Program-made: the position numbers and the translations under genes
In this document: in pieces, positions 6,192 through 14,736 of the stretch
How the letters are laid out: every line of letters begins with the position of its first letter
Position numbering within the stretch: the stretch's first letter is position 1
From: Treponema sp.
Lineage (GTDB): Bacteria; Spirochaetota; Spirochaetia; Treponematales; Breznakiellaceae
DNA: 14,738 nucleotides
Direction: 5' to 3'
Assembly (NCBI GenBank): GCA_031275535.1
Contig: JAISOR010000079.1
Coordinates: 1-14,738 of the forward strand
The notes under the pieces: generated by a model
What the model saw: the letters and a program-made list of their open reading frames with translations, nothing else
Told to the model about the DNA's origin: nothing
Databases searched by the model: none

Positions 6192-7368
6192 GGATATCCG
6201 CCCCCCGGTACCGCGCAATGGCGGCTACGTCCTTATCTCCCCTGCCGGAGAGACAGATGATAATGTTTTCTTCCTTGCCCAGTTTCGGCGCCAGGACCCT
6301 GGCATGGGCCACCGCATGGGCGCTCTCGATGGCGCAGATGATCCCCTCGATCCGGGCAAGGTACTCAAAGGCGGCTACCGCCTCTTCATCGGAGACCGGC
6401 ACATATTCCGCCCGGCCCGTGTCGTGGAGCTGGGCGTGTTCAGGACCTATCCCCGGATAGTCCAGGCCCGCGGATATAGAATAGACCGGGGCAATCTGGC
6501 CCTCCTCATTTTGGCAGAAGTAGGACTTCATGCCGTGGAAGATCCCGACGCTCCCCCGGGCCATGGTGGCCGCATGGTACGGAGTGTCGATGCCCCGGCC
6601 GGCGGCTTCGCAGCCAATCAGTCTAACCGGCGGGTCCCCAATAAAATGGTAGAAGATCCCCATGGCGTTGCTGCCTCCCCCCACACAGGCAATCCCCGCG
6701 GCGGGAAGACGGCCCTCCCGCTCCAGGATCTGCCGCCGGGCTTCCCGGCTTATAACACTCTGGAAGTCCCGCACGATGGTGGGAAAGGGATGGGGGCCCA
6801 TCACCGAACCCAGGACATAGTGGGTGTCGTGTACCCGGCCGGCCCATTCCCGCATGGTCTCGTTCACCGCGTCCTTGAGGGTCCGGGTCCCGGAATGGAC
6901 CGTATGGACCCTGGCGCCGAGAAGTTCCATACGGTACACATTGAGTTTCTGCCGCTCCGTGTCCTCCCGGCCCATAAAGATCTCGCATTCCATTCCCAGG
7001 AGCGCCGCGGCGGTGGCGGCGGCGACCCCGTGCTGGCCCGCGCCGGTTTCGGCGATGACCCTGGTCTTGCCCATCTTTTTGGCCAGCAGGGTCTGGCCCA
7101 GGACATTGTTGATCTTGTGCGAACCCGTATGGTTCAGGTCCTCCCGCTTTAGATAGATCTTCGCGCCCCCCAGATCCTCGGCCATCTTTTCGGCGCAGTA
7201 TAAAAGGGAGGGCCTCCCGGCGTATTCGGTAAGTAGTTTTTCCAGCTCCGCAGTAAAACCGGGATCGTCCTTATAGTGATTATAGGCCTCTTCCAGATTG
7301 ATAATTTCATTCATCAGGGTCTCCGGAATATACTGCCCCCCATAATCGCCAAATCTGCCTTTTTTCAT
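6184..7368 (-). CDS. trpB: Tryptophan synthase beta chain
   Basis: A 394-residue PLP enzyme that joins indole and L-serine to make tryptophan. It is the standard TrpB1 form, beginning [16 protein letters not shown]. The PLP lysine is Lys85 in HTGSHKINN, the GAGQHGVA stretch follows, [10 protein letters not shown] is the phosphate-binding loop, and LSGRGDKD is near the C-terminus. The length is typical. The ATG overlaps the trpF stop as ATGA, and its own stop overlaps trpA by eight bases, so alpha and beta chains should be made in step. Confidence 0.97.
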   Translation of the reverse strand: MKKGRFGDYGGQYIPETLMNEIINLEEAYNHYKDDPGFTAELEKLLTEYAGRPSLLYCAEKMAEDLGGAKIYLKREDLNHTGSHKINNVLGQTLLAKKMGKTRVIAETGAGQHGVAAATAAALLGMECEIFMGREDTERQKLNVYRMELLGARVHTVHSGTRTLKDAVNETMREWAGRVHDTHYVLGSVMGPHPFPTIVRDFQSVISREARRQILEREGRLPAAGIACVGGGSNAMGIFYHFIGDPPVRLIGCEAAGRGIDTPYHAATMARGSVGIFHGMKSYFCQNEEGQIAPVYSISAGLDYPGIGPEHAQLHDTGRAEYVPVSDEEAVAAFEYLARIEGIICAIESAHAVAHARVLAPKLGKEENIIICLSGRGDKDVAAIARYRGADIHE

Positions 7369-8060
7369 CCTCCAACTCCTTCCCGGACTTTTTGAACCAG
7401 ACGGATCATCTTATCCCTGTCCTTTAGTCCGTGGGTTTCCGCTCCGCCGGAAACGTCAATTCCATAGGGCCCATAGGCCAGGGCCCCTTCTATATTATGG
7501 ATGCCAATGCCCCCGGCGAGAAAGCAGGAGGAACCGAACAGGCCCGGCCCGGAGACATCCTTGAGCAGGGACCAGTCAAAGGCCCGGCCGGTACCCCCGG
7601 CCCCATGGTCCAAGAGAAAAAAGTCCGGCGTCCCTGCCCTTCCCCCCTGCCCTCCCAGCAGCCTGTTGTACTTGTGGATTTTTTGAGATCTTATGCGCGA
7701 AGCGCAACAAACTCCCGGAGGGAGGTCCTCCGCGGTCTCTATCCTAAGGGCCCGGATCACCGGCACGGCGCTGCGGCCCTTAAGCGCGGCGATATAGGCC
7801 CCGTCTTCGCCGCCGTGGAGCTGGGCCATGGCGATGATCCCCCGGTCATAGAGGGCGATTATCTCCTCCGCCGGGGCGTTCACAAAAACCCCCACGGGGA
7901 TGATCCCCCCCATAAGCCGGGCCCGGAGCCGGGCGGCCCGGCGGGGGGAAACCCGGCGGCGGCTTGGGGCAAAGACAAAGCCGATATAATCCGGCCGGGC
8001 CTCATTGGCAGAATCGATATCCTCATCCCGGAACAAACCGCAGATCTTAATCTTCGTCAT
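7365..8060 (-). CDS. trpF: Phosphoribosylanthranilate isomerase with an internal insertion
   Basis: A 231-residue TIM barrel that isomerises N-(5-phosphoribosyl)anthranilate to the carboxyphenylamino-deoxyribulose phosphate. The catalytic cysteine is Cys7 (KICGL) and the catalytic aspartate is Asp151 (FFLLDHG). [14 protein letters not shown] and GIDVSGGAE are the phosphate-binding loops, all intact. The usual length is about 200-210 residues. The extra 25 or so residues lie at about 117-143, between [16 protein letters not shown] and DFFLLD, a basic and Gly-rich segment that does not look like the family. It overlaps trpC by 14 bases. Probably still functional, because the insert falls at a loop between barrel elements. 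Confidence 0.93.
   Translation of the reverse strand: MTKIKICGLFRDEDIDSANEARPDYIGFVFAPSRRRVSPRRAARLRARLMGGIIPVGVFVNAPAEEIIALYDRGIIAMAQLHGGEDGAYIAALKGRSAVPVIRALRIETAEDLPPGVCCASRIRSQKIHKYNRLLGGQGGRAGTPDFFLLDHGAGGTGRAFDWSLLKDVSGPGLFGSSCFLAGGIGIHNIEGALAYGPYGIDVSGGAETHGLKDRDKMIRLVQKVREGVGG
7632..7712 (-). repeat. Apparent in-frame palindromic insertion inside trpF
   Basis: This segment encodes the extra residues of TrpF. It contains the perfect 13-bp palindrome TGCGC-GAA-GCGCA (7694-7706), an A/T run (7679-7684 on the + strand), and a following G-rich stretch, unlike the even GC-rich coding DNA on either side. It may be a small mobile palindromic element that landed in frame, as the RPEs of Rickettsia do. 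Boundaries are approximate. Confidence 0.45.
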
Positions 8061-8868
8061 CCCGCTGCCCCCGCAGCTCCGCCAGGCGCTGCCTTTTGTC
8101 CGCGGCCCGCATCAGGGTTTCCCCGATAAGCACCCCATGGACCCCCTGATCCTCCAGGGCCCGGATGTCCGCCGGGGATTGGATACCGCTCTCGGATACC
8201 ACCAGCCGATCCGGGGGAACCAGCCTCCGCAGCCGGCCCGTGACCGAGGGATCCACCCGGAACGTTTTAAGGTCCCGGTTGTTTATCCCGATGATCCGGG
8301 CCCCGGCGCCAAGGGCCTGCTCCAGTTCCTCCTCCCGGTGGATCTCCACCAGCGCGGAAAGGCCCAGGCTCCGGCTAAGCCCGATACAGGCGGCCAGGGT
8401 TTCGGCGTCCAGGAGGGCGCAGATCAAAAGCGCCGCGGAGGCCCCCAGAAGCTTGGCCTCGTAGATCTGGTAGGGCTCCACAATAAAATCCTTGCGGAGG
8501 ACCGGAATCTGTACCACCCCGGCAATTTCCCGCAGATACTCGGGGCTGCCTAAAAAATAGTCCGGCTCGGTGAGGACCGAAATGGCCGCAGCCCCGGCGG
8601 CCTCGTAGGCCCTGGCGATTTCCACATAGGGAAAATCCCCGGCAATAATCCCCCTGGAGGGGGAGGCCCGCTTTACCTCGCAGATAAAAGAGAGTCCCGG
8701 CGCTGCCAGGGCCCTTTCAAAGGGAAACTCCGGTTTCCCGTTCCGGGGGGGGCTTTTTTCCGCCTCCGCCCTGGCCAGGGCCTCCCGGCGGAGTTCCTCC
8801 GGAGGCCGGCGGGCCTTTGCCTCCGCCACCCGGCTCCTTGCCCGGCGGGCGAGCTCGTCCAGGATCAT
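8047..8868 (-). CDS. trpC: Indole-3-glycerol phosphate synthase
   Basis: A 273-residue TIM barrel that closes the indole ring of carboxyphenylamino-deoxyribulose phosphate with loss of CO2 and water. Conserved elements are [13 protein letters not shown] (catalytic lysine), [21 protein letters not shown] (second catalytic lysine), [17 protein letters not shown] and VSESGI. It is a stand-alone enzyme, not fused to TrpF. The N-terminal 45 residues are Ala/Arg/Glu-rich, as in many homologues. The ATG overlaps the trpD stop (ATGA); the C-terminus overlaps trpF by 14 bases. Confidence 0.96.
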   Translation of the reverse strand: MILDELARRARSRVAEAKARRPPEELRREALARAEAEKSPPRNGKPEFPFERALAAPGLSFICEVKRASPSRGIIAGDFPYVEIARAYEAAGAAAISVLTEPDYFLGSPEYLREIAGVVQIPVLRKDFIVEPYQIYEAKLLGASAALLICALLDAETLAACIGLSRSLGLSALVEIHREEELEQALGAGARIIGINNRDLKTFRVDPSVTGRLRRLVPPDRLVVSESGIQSPADIRALEDQGVHGVLIGETLMRAADKRQRLAELRGQRDDED

Positions 8869-9881
8869 TCCGCCCCGGCCCTTGAAAATGCGATGAACCG
8901 CTCCAGCTGTTCCAGGGCCCTGCCGCTGTCGATGGTTTCCCTGGCCAGGCTGAGGGCTTCGGGGATGGACAGGCTGGGCCGGGCGATGTAAATCGCCGCC
9001 GCGGAGTTAAGGAGTACCGCATCCCGCCGGGGCCCCGGTTTTCCCGCAAGGATGTCCCTGGTTATTTGGGCGTTCTCCCCGGGGCTGCCCCCCAGCAGGT
9101 CCTCTTTTTTGCACCGGGTAAATCCAAATTCCTCCGGTTCAATCACATAGGACTTAAAGCGGCCCTCCCGGACCTCGCAGACGCTGGTGGGGGCGCTCAT
9201 GGAAATTTCGTCCAGCCCGTCCTGGCCGTAAACCACCAGGGCGCTCTTTACCCCCAGATTGGAGAGGACCCGGGCCATGGGCTCGATCAGATCCTCATCG
9301 TAGACCCCCAGGAGCTCCATATTCGCCCCCGCGGGATTGACCAGGGGACCGAGGATATTAAAGATGGTCCGGATCCCCAGTTCCTTCCGCACGGGAGCCA
9401 CATACTTCATGGAAATATGGTAGTTCTGGGCAAAGAGAAAACAGAGCCCAATGGTTTTGAGGAGCCTAAGGCTCTGTTCCGGCGGAACGGTAATATCCAC
9501 CCCCAGACTTTCCAGCACATCCGCGGCGCCGGACTTACTGGAGGCCGCCCGGTTGCCGTGTTTTGCCACCGGGATCCCCGCGGCGGAAATGACCAGCGCG
9601 GAGGTGGTGGAGATATTGAAGGAATTGGACCGATCCCCCCCGGTGCCCACTATTTCCAGGACATCCATGTCGTGGAGGATCCTGATACAGTGTTTCCGCA
9701 TCCCCGCGGCGGAAGCGGTTATCTCCTCGATGGTCTCACCCTTTACGGCCATGGCGGTAAGAAAGGCCGCCATTTGTATATCGCTGGCCTGGCCCCCCAT
9801 GATCTCATCCATCACGGCTTCGGCGGCTGCATAACTCAGGTTCTCCCGGTTCGCCGCCCTTACTATCGCTTCTTTAATCAT
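8865..9881 (-). CDS. trpD: Anthranilate phosphoribosyltransferase
   Basis: A 338-residue enzyme that transfers phosphoribose from PRPP to anthranilate. The PRPP loop [15 protein letters not shown] (78-92) and [18 protein letters not shown] (107-124) are intact; the N-terminal helical domain and the C-terminal catalytic domain are both present. It is not fused to a TrpG domain. The ATG at 9881 is chosen with AGGAGG (9891-9896) nine bases upstream; an in-frame TTG three bases earlier is possible. A mini-frame (ATG-TAT-TGA) begins at 9889 and overlaps this ATG by two bases, which may be incidental. A strong hairpin separates this gene from trpG. Confidence 0.96.
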   Translation of the reverse strand: MIKEAIVRAANRENLSYAAAEAVMDEIMGGQASDIQMAAFLTAMAVKGETIEEITASAAGMRKHCIRILHDMDVLEIVGTGGDRSNSFNISTTSALVISAAGIPVAKHGNRAASSKSGAADVLESLGVDITVPPEQSLRLLKTIGLCFLFAQNYHISMKYVAPVRKELGIRTIFNILGPLVNPAGANMELLGVYDEDLIEPMARVLSNLGVKSALVVYGQDGLDEISMSAPTSVCEVREGRFKSYVIEPEEFGFTRCKKEDLLGGSPGENAQITRDILAGKPGPRRDAVLLNSAAAIYIARPSLSIPEALSLARETIDSGRALEQLERFIAFSRAGAE

Positions 9882-9914
9882 CAATACATTCCTCCTGCAA
9901 AATCAATTAAAGGG

Positions 9915-9944
9915 AACCTCTAAAAACTTCAGTTTTTAGAGGTT
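9915..9944 (-). promoter_or_regulatory. Intercistronic hairpin between trpG and trpD
   Basis: A perfect 13-bp stem (9915-9927 with 9932-9944) with a four-base loop lies in the only real gap inside the trp operon. On the transcribed strand the stem is followed by CCCTTTAATTG, a poor U-tract, so it is not a convincing full terminator. It could cause partial termination, mark an mRNA processing site, or protect the upstream trpEG segment. On the + strand it is followed by TTCTTA. Confidence 0.7.
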
Positions 9945-9952
9945 TTCTTACC

Positions 9953-10525
9953 CTAAATATGGAGGGACAAAAAATTTTCCATTATTTTTTTCCCCTCCGG
10001 GGTCAGGATCGATTCGGGGTGAAACTGCACCCCATACACGGGGTACTCCCGGTGCCGGACAGCCATAAGCTCCCCATCCTCGGAGGAGGCGCTTATGATG
10101 AGGGAATCGGGAATGGTGGCGGCCTCCGCGGCCAGGGAATGATAGCGGGCCCCCTGGATAAGCCGGGGCAGGCCCGCAAAAATGGGGCAGGCCGGGTCCA
10201 GGCTGATGGCAGAGGCCTTGCCGTGCATGGTTGTTTTAGCGTAGGAGACTACCGCACCAAAGGCTTCGCAGATCGCCTGATGCCCCAGGCAGACCCCCAG
10301 GATGGGAATGTTTCCCGCAAAGGAGGCAACAAGCGCCTCGCAGATTCCCGCGTCGGCGGGACGCCCCGGTCCGGGGGAAATAACGATGTGGCTGGGACGC
10401 AGGACCACTATCTCCGCCAGGCTTATCCCGTCGTTACGGCATACCTTGATATCGGGATTAAGGGCCCCCATAAGCTGGTAAAGATTGTAGGAAAAACTAT
10501 CATAATTATCGATAAGTAATATCAT
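9953..10525 (-). CDS. trpG: Anthranilate synthase component II (glutamine amidotransferase)
   Basis: A 190-residue class I glutamine amidotransferase that supplies ammonia to TrpE. The catalytic triad is visible: Cys79 in LGVCLGHQAI, and His169 and Glu171 in VQFHPES. ISPGPGRP (49-56) is the oxyanion-loop region. The opening ILLIDNYDSFSYNL is typical of TrpG/PabA; its place directly after trpE, with an ATGA overlap, argues for TrpG, although a dual role in folate synthesis is possible. Confidence 0.96.
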   Translation of the reverse strand: MILLIDNYDSFSYNLYQLMGALNPDIKVCRNDGISLAEIVVLRPSHIVISPGPGRPADAGICEALVASFAGNIPILGVCLGHQAICEAFGAVVSYAKTTMHGKASAISLDPACPIFAGLPRLIQGARYHSLAAEAATIPDSLIISASSEDGELMAVRHREYPVYGVQFHPESILTPEGKKIMENFLSLHI

Positions 10526-12012
10526 CCCCTATACCCTCCCCGGGCCTGTTCCAGGGCGTCAATCACCGCCCGCATTTTATGCTCACATTCCCGGTATTCT
10601 TTTTCCGGGACGCTATCCGCCACGATTCCCGCGCCGGAACGGACAAAGACCTTGCCGTTCTTCTTAAAGGCGATTCGGATGGCAATACAGGTATCCATAT
10701 CCCCGGTAAAGGCGATATACCCAATGGCCCCCCCATAGATGCCCCGCTTGTTATTTTCCAGTTCGTTGATAATCTGGCAGGCCCGGATCTTCGGCGCCCC
10801 CGAGAGGGTTCCCGCGGGAAGCACCGCATCTATGGCGTCCAGGGCGGTCTTGTCCTCCCGGATCTCCCCCCGCAGGGTGGAACCGATGTGCATCACATGG
10901 GAGAACCGTTCTATTGAGAGGTACTTCTCCACCCTTACCGAAGAAAAGCGGCTGATCTTACCCAGATCGTTCCGGCCCAGGTCCACCAGCATATTGTGTT
11001 CCGCCAGCTCCTTGGGATCCGCCAGGAGTTCCTTCTCCAGGGCTGCGTCTTCCTCCGCCGTCCTTCCCCTGGGCCGGGTCCCCGCCAGGGGAAAGGTATA
11101 GAGCAGGCCCTGTTGGAGCTTTACCAGGGTTTCCGGGGAAGCCCCGGCGATCTCGAAGGGACCGCCCCGGTCCCCATCGTCACTGGAAAAGTAAAACATA
11201 TAGGGGGACGGGTTGCTGGTCCTGAGGATCCGGTAGGTATCGAAGAGGCTTCCCTCCATATCGGCCTCCAGGCGGTTGGATAAGACCACCTGAAATATAT
11301 CCCCCTCCCGGATATACTCCTTGGCCCGCGCCACCATGGCGCAGTACCGTTCCTGGTCAAAAAGGGAACGGAAAGGGGACAGCAGCTTGAGGGGCCTTAT
11401 CTCCGCCGGGGTTCCTTCTTCAATAAGCTGGTGCAGGTGATCCAGTTCCGTCACGGCCCGGCGGTAATTTTCTTCCACCGCATCGGTGCGGACATTGGAT
11501 ATCAGCATAATCCGCCCCTCCAAATGATCGTAGGCGATTACCTTGTCAAAGAGCATAAGGTCCACATCCTTAAAACCTTCCTGGTCCTCCGCATCCAGGT
11601 TCAAGCCGCCCTCGCTGTATTTGATATAATCATAGGAAAAATACCCCACCAGCCCGCCGGAAAAGGGCGGCAGTCCGGGCAGCCGGGGGCTTTTGTTTTC
11701 TTCTATTATTTGTTTGATATACGAACCGGGATCGCCGGTAGTAAGGTTGATCTTCGTCCCGTTTTTGATGCCCAGGGCGCCGCCGGTGCAGGTAATTTCC
11801 AGCTTGGGATCATAGCCCAGAAAGGTATACCGCCCCCGCCGGCCCGGGTCCTCCAGGCTTTCCAGGATAAAGCACTGGCGGCTCTGGTTCTTCAGAATTC
11901 TAAAGACCTCCACCGGGCTCTTCGTTCCCAGGGGGATGCTTTTTGATACCGGGACCCGGTGATACTCCCCGGAAAGCGACTTGACCCCTTCTAAATCCGG
12001 CAGATACATCAT
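10522..12012 (-). CDS. trpE: Anthranilate synthase component I
   Basis: A 496-residue chorismate-binding enzyme that makes anthranilate from chorismate and ammonia; the committed step. The N-terminal CFILES and GRYTFLG segments form the usual tryptophan feedback site. The catalytic half has GDIFQVVLSNR, FPLAGTRPRG, LVDLGRNDLG, HIGSTLRG and LPAGTLSGAPK, all standard. The ATG at 12012 (MMYLPDLEG) is preferred over 12060: it has GGGG five bases upstream and matches where the family begins, while 12060 lies only a few bases after the predicted transcript start with no ribosome-binding site. First gene of trpEGDCFBA. Confidence 0.96.
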   Translation of the reverse strand: MMYLPDLEGVKSLSGEYHRVPVSKSIPLGTKSPVEVFRILKNQSRQCFILESLEDPGRRGRYTFLGYDPKLEITCTGGALGIKNGTKINLTTGDPGSYIKQIIEENKSPRLPGLPPFSGGLVGYFSYDYIKYSEGGLNLDAEDQEGFKDVDLMLFDKVIAYDHLEGRIMLISNVRTDAVEENYRRAVTELDHLHQLIEEGTPAEIRPLKLLSPFRSLFDQERYCAMVARAKEYIREGDIFQVVLSNRLEADMEGSLFDTYRILRTSNPSPYMFYFSSDDGDRGGPFEIAGASPETLVKLQQGLLYTFPLAGTRPRGRTAEEDAALEKELLADPKELAEHNMLVDLGRNDLGKISRFSSVRVEKYLSIERFSHVMHIGSTLRGEIREDKTALDAIDAVLPAGTLSGAPKIRACQIINELENNKRGIYGGAIGYIAFTGDMDTCIAIRIAFKKNGKVFVRSGAGIVADSVPEKEYRECEHKMRAVIDALEQARGGYRG

Positions 12013-12038
12013 ATATACCCCAAAATGAAAATTTTGAA

Positions 12039-12075
12039 TTGTTTCTCTACAAAGAAACAATCCTTATGTTTCTTT
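12039..12075 (-). promoter_or_regulatory. Candidate operator/leader hairpin of the trp operon
   Basis: In transcription order there are three related segments: AAAGAAACA (12075-12067), TGTTTCTTT (12059-12051) and AGAAACAA (12046-12039). The first two form a perfect 9-bp inverted repeat with seven bases between, lying over the -10 and start site. The second and third form an 8-bp hairpin at the very 5' end of the transcript. No Trp codons or leader peptide are present, so ribosome attenuation of the E. coli type is not supported. A repressor binding the dyad is the simplest reading. The regulator is not in the window. Confidence 0.6.
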
Positions 12076-12101
12076 ATATAGTAACGTTTTTATTTTGTCA
12101 A
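12073..12101 (-). promoter_or_regulatory. Promoter of the trp operon
   Basis: On the - strand, a perfect TTGACA (12101-12096) is followed after 17 bases by TATAAA (12078-12073). The predicted start is near 12066, giving a leader of about 54 nt before trpE. The region is strongly AT-rich. Confidence 0.82.
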
Positions 12102-12219
12102 GGGATTTTATAGATAGGGATGATAAAATTATTGATGAGAAGGGACTTTTCTTGCCCTGCCGATCAGCCCGTCCGCCCGCCTTGCAATTTATCCGCCGGA
12201 ACGTTAATACTAGACATAT

Positions 12220-14505
12220 ATGAGTACAGCTCTTTCGCCTTACCGTCTGGGAAAAGCTCGGGAACTATACAATTTATTCAATTTTTTTAACGCATTCTCT
12301 TATGCGCTCCTGGCGGGAAATATTATCACCCTTTTTGCCATGCGGCTCGACGCTTCTTCTACCTTTATTGGCCTGCTCAACGCGGTGGCATACTGCGCCC
12401 ATTTCTTTCTGCCCCTGGGGAAGCTCCTCTGCGGGAAATTTTCCATCATAAAAATTTACAGCATTACCTGGATATTGCGGGCCCTGTTCATGGCGCCCCT
12501 GCTTTTCGTACCCATGGCGGTCTCCGCGGGCCGTCACGATCTTGCCCTGCTCCTGACCCTGCTGGGGGTGTCCGCTTTCCACGGCTGCCGGGGGATCGGC
12601 CTTATTGCCAATAATCCGGTCCTGAACGAACTGGCCGTGGGGCCCGACCGGGGCAGCTACATGACCCAGATTCAGATTATCAATAACGCCGTGGGGATGT
12701 TCGCCAGTTTTGCCCTGGCCGTACTTTTAGGCCGGGAGCCTCCCCTGTTTCTCTATGCGGTGATCATGATCGTGGGTATGGTGGGGGGAATTTTCAGCGG
12801 CATCCTGCTGCGAAAGATCCCGGAACCGGAAGAAGAGTCCGGTGGAAACAAGGTTGATTTCTTCAAAATTACCAGGGAAGCCTTTGCGAATCCCCCGTTC
12901 AGGAATTTTATACTTATCCTGTCATCGGTAGCCCTGGTTTCCGCCATAGCCCGGAGTTTTATTATCGTCTACGGCCGGGAGGTATTCTTCCAGGGGGACG
13001 GTATGGTTTCCCTCTATACGGTTTTTGGCGGCCTGGGGGCCCTGATGATGGGGCTGATCATCAAATTCCTGGTGGACCGGATCGGCGCGAAGCCCCTCTA
13101 TATTACCTGTATCATCATAGGCTTCCTTAGCCTCTTACCCACGGTCTTTTTCCCCGCCGGGGCGGTCCGGAATACCTCCACGGTAATACTTTTTCTTGCC
13201 TTCCTTAACTTCATTGTAAATTTTGGATTCATAGGGGCGGAAGGGGTGGCCCAAACCTACTTTCTTGCCCTGATCCCCCGGGGACAAATGCTGGATCTGG
13301 GCATATTGTACTTCTTTGTCTTTGGCATCGCCGGGGCCGGGGGTTCCTTCCTGGCGGGGATCCTCCTGGATCTCTTCTCCGGCCTGGGGCTCTCCACCTT
13401 TGCGGCCTTCAAGATCCTCTTTAGCCTCCTCCTGGCGATCCTGGCGCTGACGCTGTTTTTTCAGAAAAAACTGGTATCCCTGGGTTCCCTTCCCTTTAGG
13501 GGCGCCCTGGAGATTATGTTTTCCTTTAAGGACCTCAAGGCCATTACCCTTTTGGACCGGCTCAAGAAGACCAGCGACACCCACGAGGAGGAGCTTCTTC
13601 TGGGGGCCCTCCACGACGCCCCGTCAAAACTGGCGGTCAAGGGGCTCCTGGAACGGGCAAGATCGCCCCGGCTTTCCACACGGCTGGAATCGCTCCGGGC
13701 TCTGGAAGCGCTGGATACCCTGAGCGAGGAGGCGGAAAAGGCCCTGATGGAGGATCTTATCAATAATCCTTATACCACCGCCTATATTTCCGCCCGGATC
13801 ATGGGAAATCACGGGTATTTTCCGGCCATACCGGTACTCCGGGAACTGGCTGTTTCGGACGACTATATGCTGGCCGGAGAGGCCATGATCGCCCTGGCAA
13901 AACTGCATGACGAAGCCTTCCGGCCGGAAATTGAACGGCTCATCACCCATACCCCGAACCCCCGGCTTAAGATTATGGGGGTGGAGGCCCTGGGAATTTA
14001 CGGGTCCCCCAATTCTCTTTCCGTGCTTCTGGACATCCTAAAAACCTGCGATCCCCCCCCCTATCTCCGGGACGAGGTGATCCTGGCCATGGCCAGCATC
14101 CTGGACATACAAAACCTCTTCTACCCCCTGCTGAGCCGTTATCTGGAGGACCCTTCCGCCGCGGCTACCCTGGCGCAGGATGAGGCCGAAGCGGCCTATG
14201 AATTTTACGCCTCAAGTAAAAAGGGGTGGAGGGGAAAATGGAAAAAGTCCGGCGGCGGCTTCAGCGGCAAACAGGCAAAGGCCCTGCAGGGGGCGGTTTC
14301 CGCCTATATGCTCGAACTAAACGGCGTCCCCCTGTCGCGGTGGATCATGGAAATGCCCCTTAAAGAGGAGTACACCATAGCCCAGATCATTATGGCCGAA
14401 GCGGTTCTGGATGATGAACTGAGCTCCTATGACCGGCTGCGGCTCCTGATCGCCCACTGGGTTTCCCATGAATTGCGGCTCTTTGCAAAGGGAAAGGAAG
14501 CTTAG
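12220..14505 (+). CDS. MFS-like membrane protein fused to C-terminal HEAT repeats
   Basis: A 761-residue protein in two parts. Residues 1-418 carry about 12 hydrophobic segments in two halves, split by a charged loop at about 200-228; GRIGA-like motifs such as LVDRIGAKPL (284-293) suggest a major facilitator-type transporter, but substrate-binding motifs are not recognisable. Residues 450-645 are alpha-helical repeats of HEAT/PBS-lyase type (for instance LVAD-like helices at KLAVKGLLERA, PAIPVLRELAV and LKIMGVEALGIYG). The 646-761 tail is unassigned. No Shine-Dalgarno sequence precedes the ATG; the start could be leaderless or weakly translated. It stands alone, divergent from the trp operon. 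Gene certain, function unknown. Confidence 0.85.
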   Translation: MSTALSPYRLGKARELYNLFNFFNAFSYALLAGNIITLFAMRLDASSTFIGLLNAVAYCAHFFLPLGKLLCGKFSIIKIYSITWILRALFMAPLLFVPMAVSAGRHDLALLLTLLGVSAFHGCRGIGLIANNPVLNELAVGPDRGSYMTQIQIINNAVGMFASFALAVLLGREPPLFLYAVIMIVGMVGGIFSGILLRKIPEPEEESGGNKVDFFKITREAFANPPFRNFILILSSVALVSAIARSFIIVYGREVFFQGDGMVSLYTVFGGLGALMMGLIIKFLVDRIGAKPLYITCIIIGFLSLLPTVFFPAGAVRNTSTVILFLAFLNFIVNFGFIGAEGVAQTYFLALIPRGQMLDLGILYFFVFGIAGAGGSFLAGILLDLFSGLGLSTFAAFKILFSLLLAILALTLFFQKKLVSLGSLPFRGALEIMFSFKDLKAITLLDRLKKTSDTHEEELLLGALHDAPSKLAVKGLLERARSPRLSTRLESLRALEALDTLSEEAEKALMEDLINNPYTTAYISARIMGNHGYFPAIPVLRELAVSDDYMLAGEAMIALAKLHDEAFRPEIERLITHTPNPRLKIMGVEALGIYGSPNSLSVLLDILKTCDPPPYLRDEVILAMASILDIQNLFYPLLSRYLEDPSAAATLAQDEAEAAYEFYASSKKGWRGKWKKSGGGFSGKQAKALQGAVSAYMLELNGVPLSRWIMEMPLKEEYTIAQIIMAEAVLDDELSSYDRLRLLIAHWVSHELRLFAKGKEA

Positions 14506-14620
14506 ACCCCCGCCTTCCAATCACCGGCTTTCATGATGATCCTTTAATGTAAGAAACCCTTGTTTTGTAAAAAAAAATCCTAATATTTATTTCCAATACA
14601 AACTACAAATAAAATAGATC

Positions 14621-14736
14621 GAGCTGGTTCCAAAATCGGTTATTTTGTCACCAGCTCTTGCGGTTTCTCAGGCTAAAGCCTTACGAAACCGCATTTTTCA
14701 AGGTTGCAGTTCCAAAATCTGACATTTTGGAACTGC
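14621..14736. repeat. Cluster of three tandem palindromes (repeat family / terminator)
   Basis: First palindrome: GAGCTGGT (14621-14628) pairs with ACCAGCTC (14650-14657), with an inner CAAAAT/ATTTTG stem. Second: TGCGGTTTC (14659-14667) pairs with GAAACCGCA (14685-14693), with an inner AGGC/GCCT stem, followed by TTTTT (14694-14698). Third: a perfect 13-bp stem (14706-14718 with 14724-14736) around CTGAC. The first and third share the core TTCCAAAATC. The second could terminate the transcript of the upstream gene. The base composition and organisation suggest a dispersed intergenic repeat, possibly continuing past the window edge. The preceding 14506-14620 is AT-rich with nothing recognisable. 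Confidence 0.8.

Noticed and set aside
5974..7152. 392-codon open frame antisense to trpB/trpA
   Set aside because: The opposite strand encodes complete, motif-perfect TrpB and TrpA; the antisense frame is rich in Gly/Pro/Arg, matches no family, and arises from high GC codon bias.
9066..9923. 285-codon open frame antisense to trpD
   Set aside because: Shadow of trpD; no recognisable domain, and it ends in the trpG-trpD hairpin.
12002..12066. Trp leader peptide for ribosome-mediated attenuation
   Set aside because: No Trp codons occur in any short frame of the leader, and no terminator follows before trpE.
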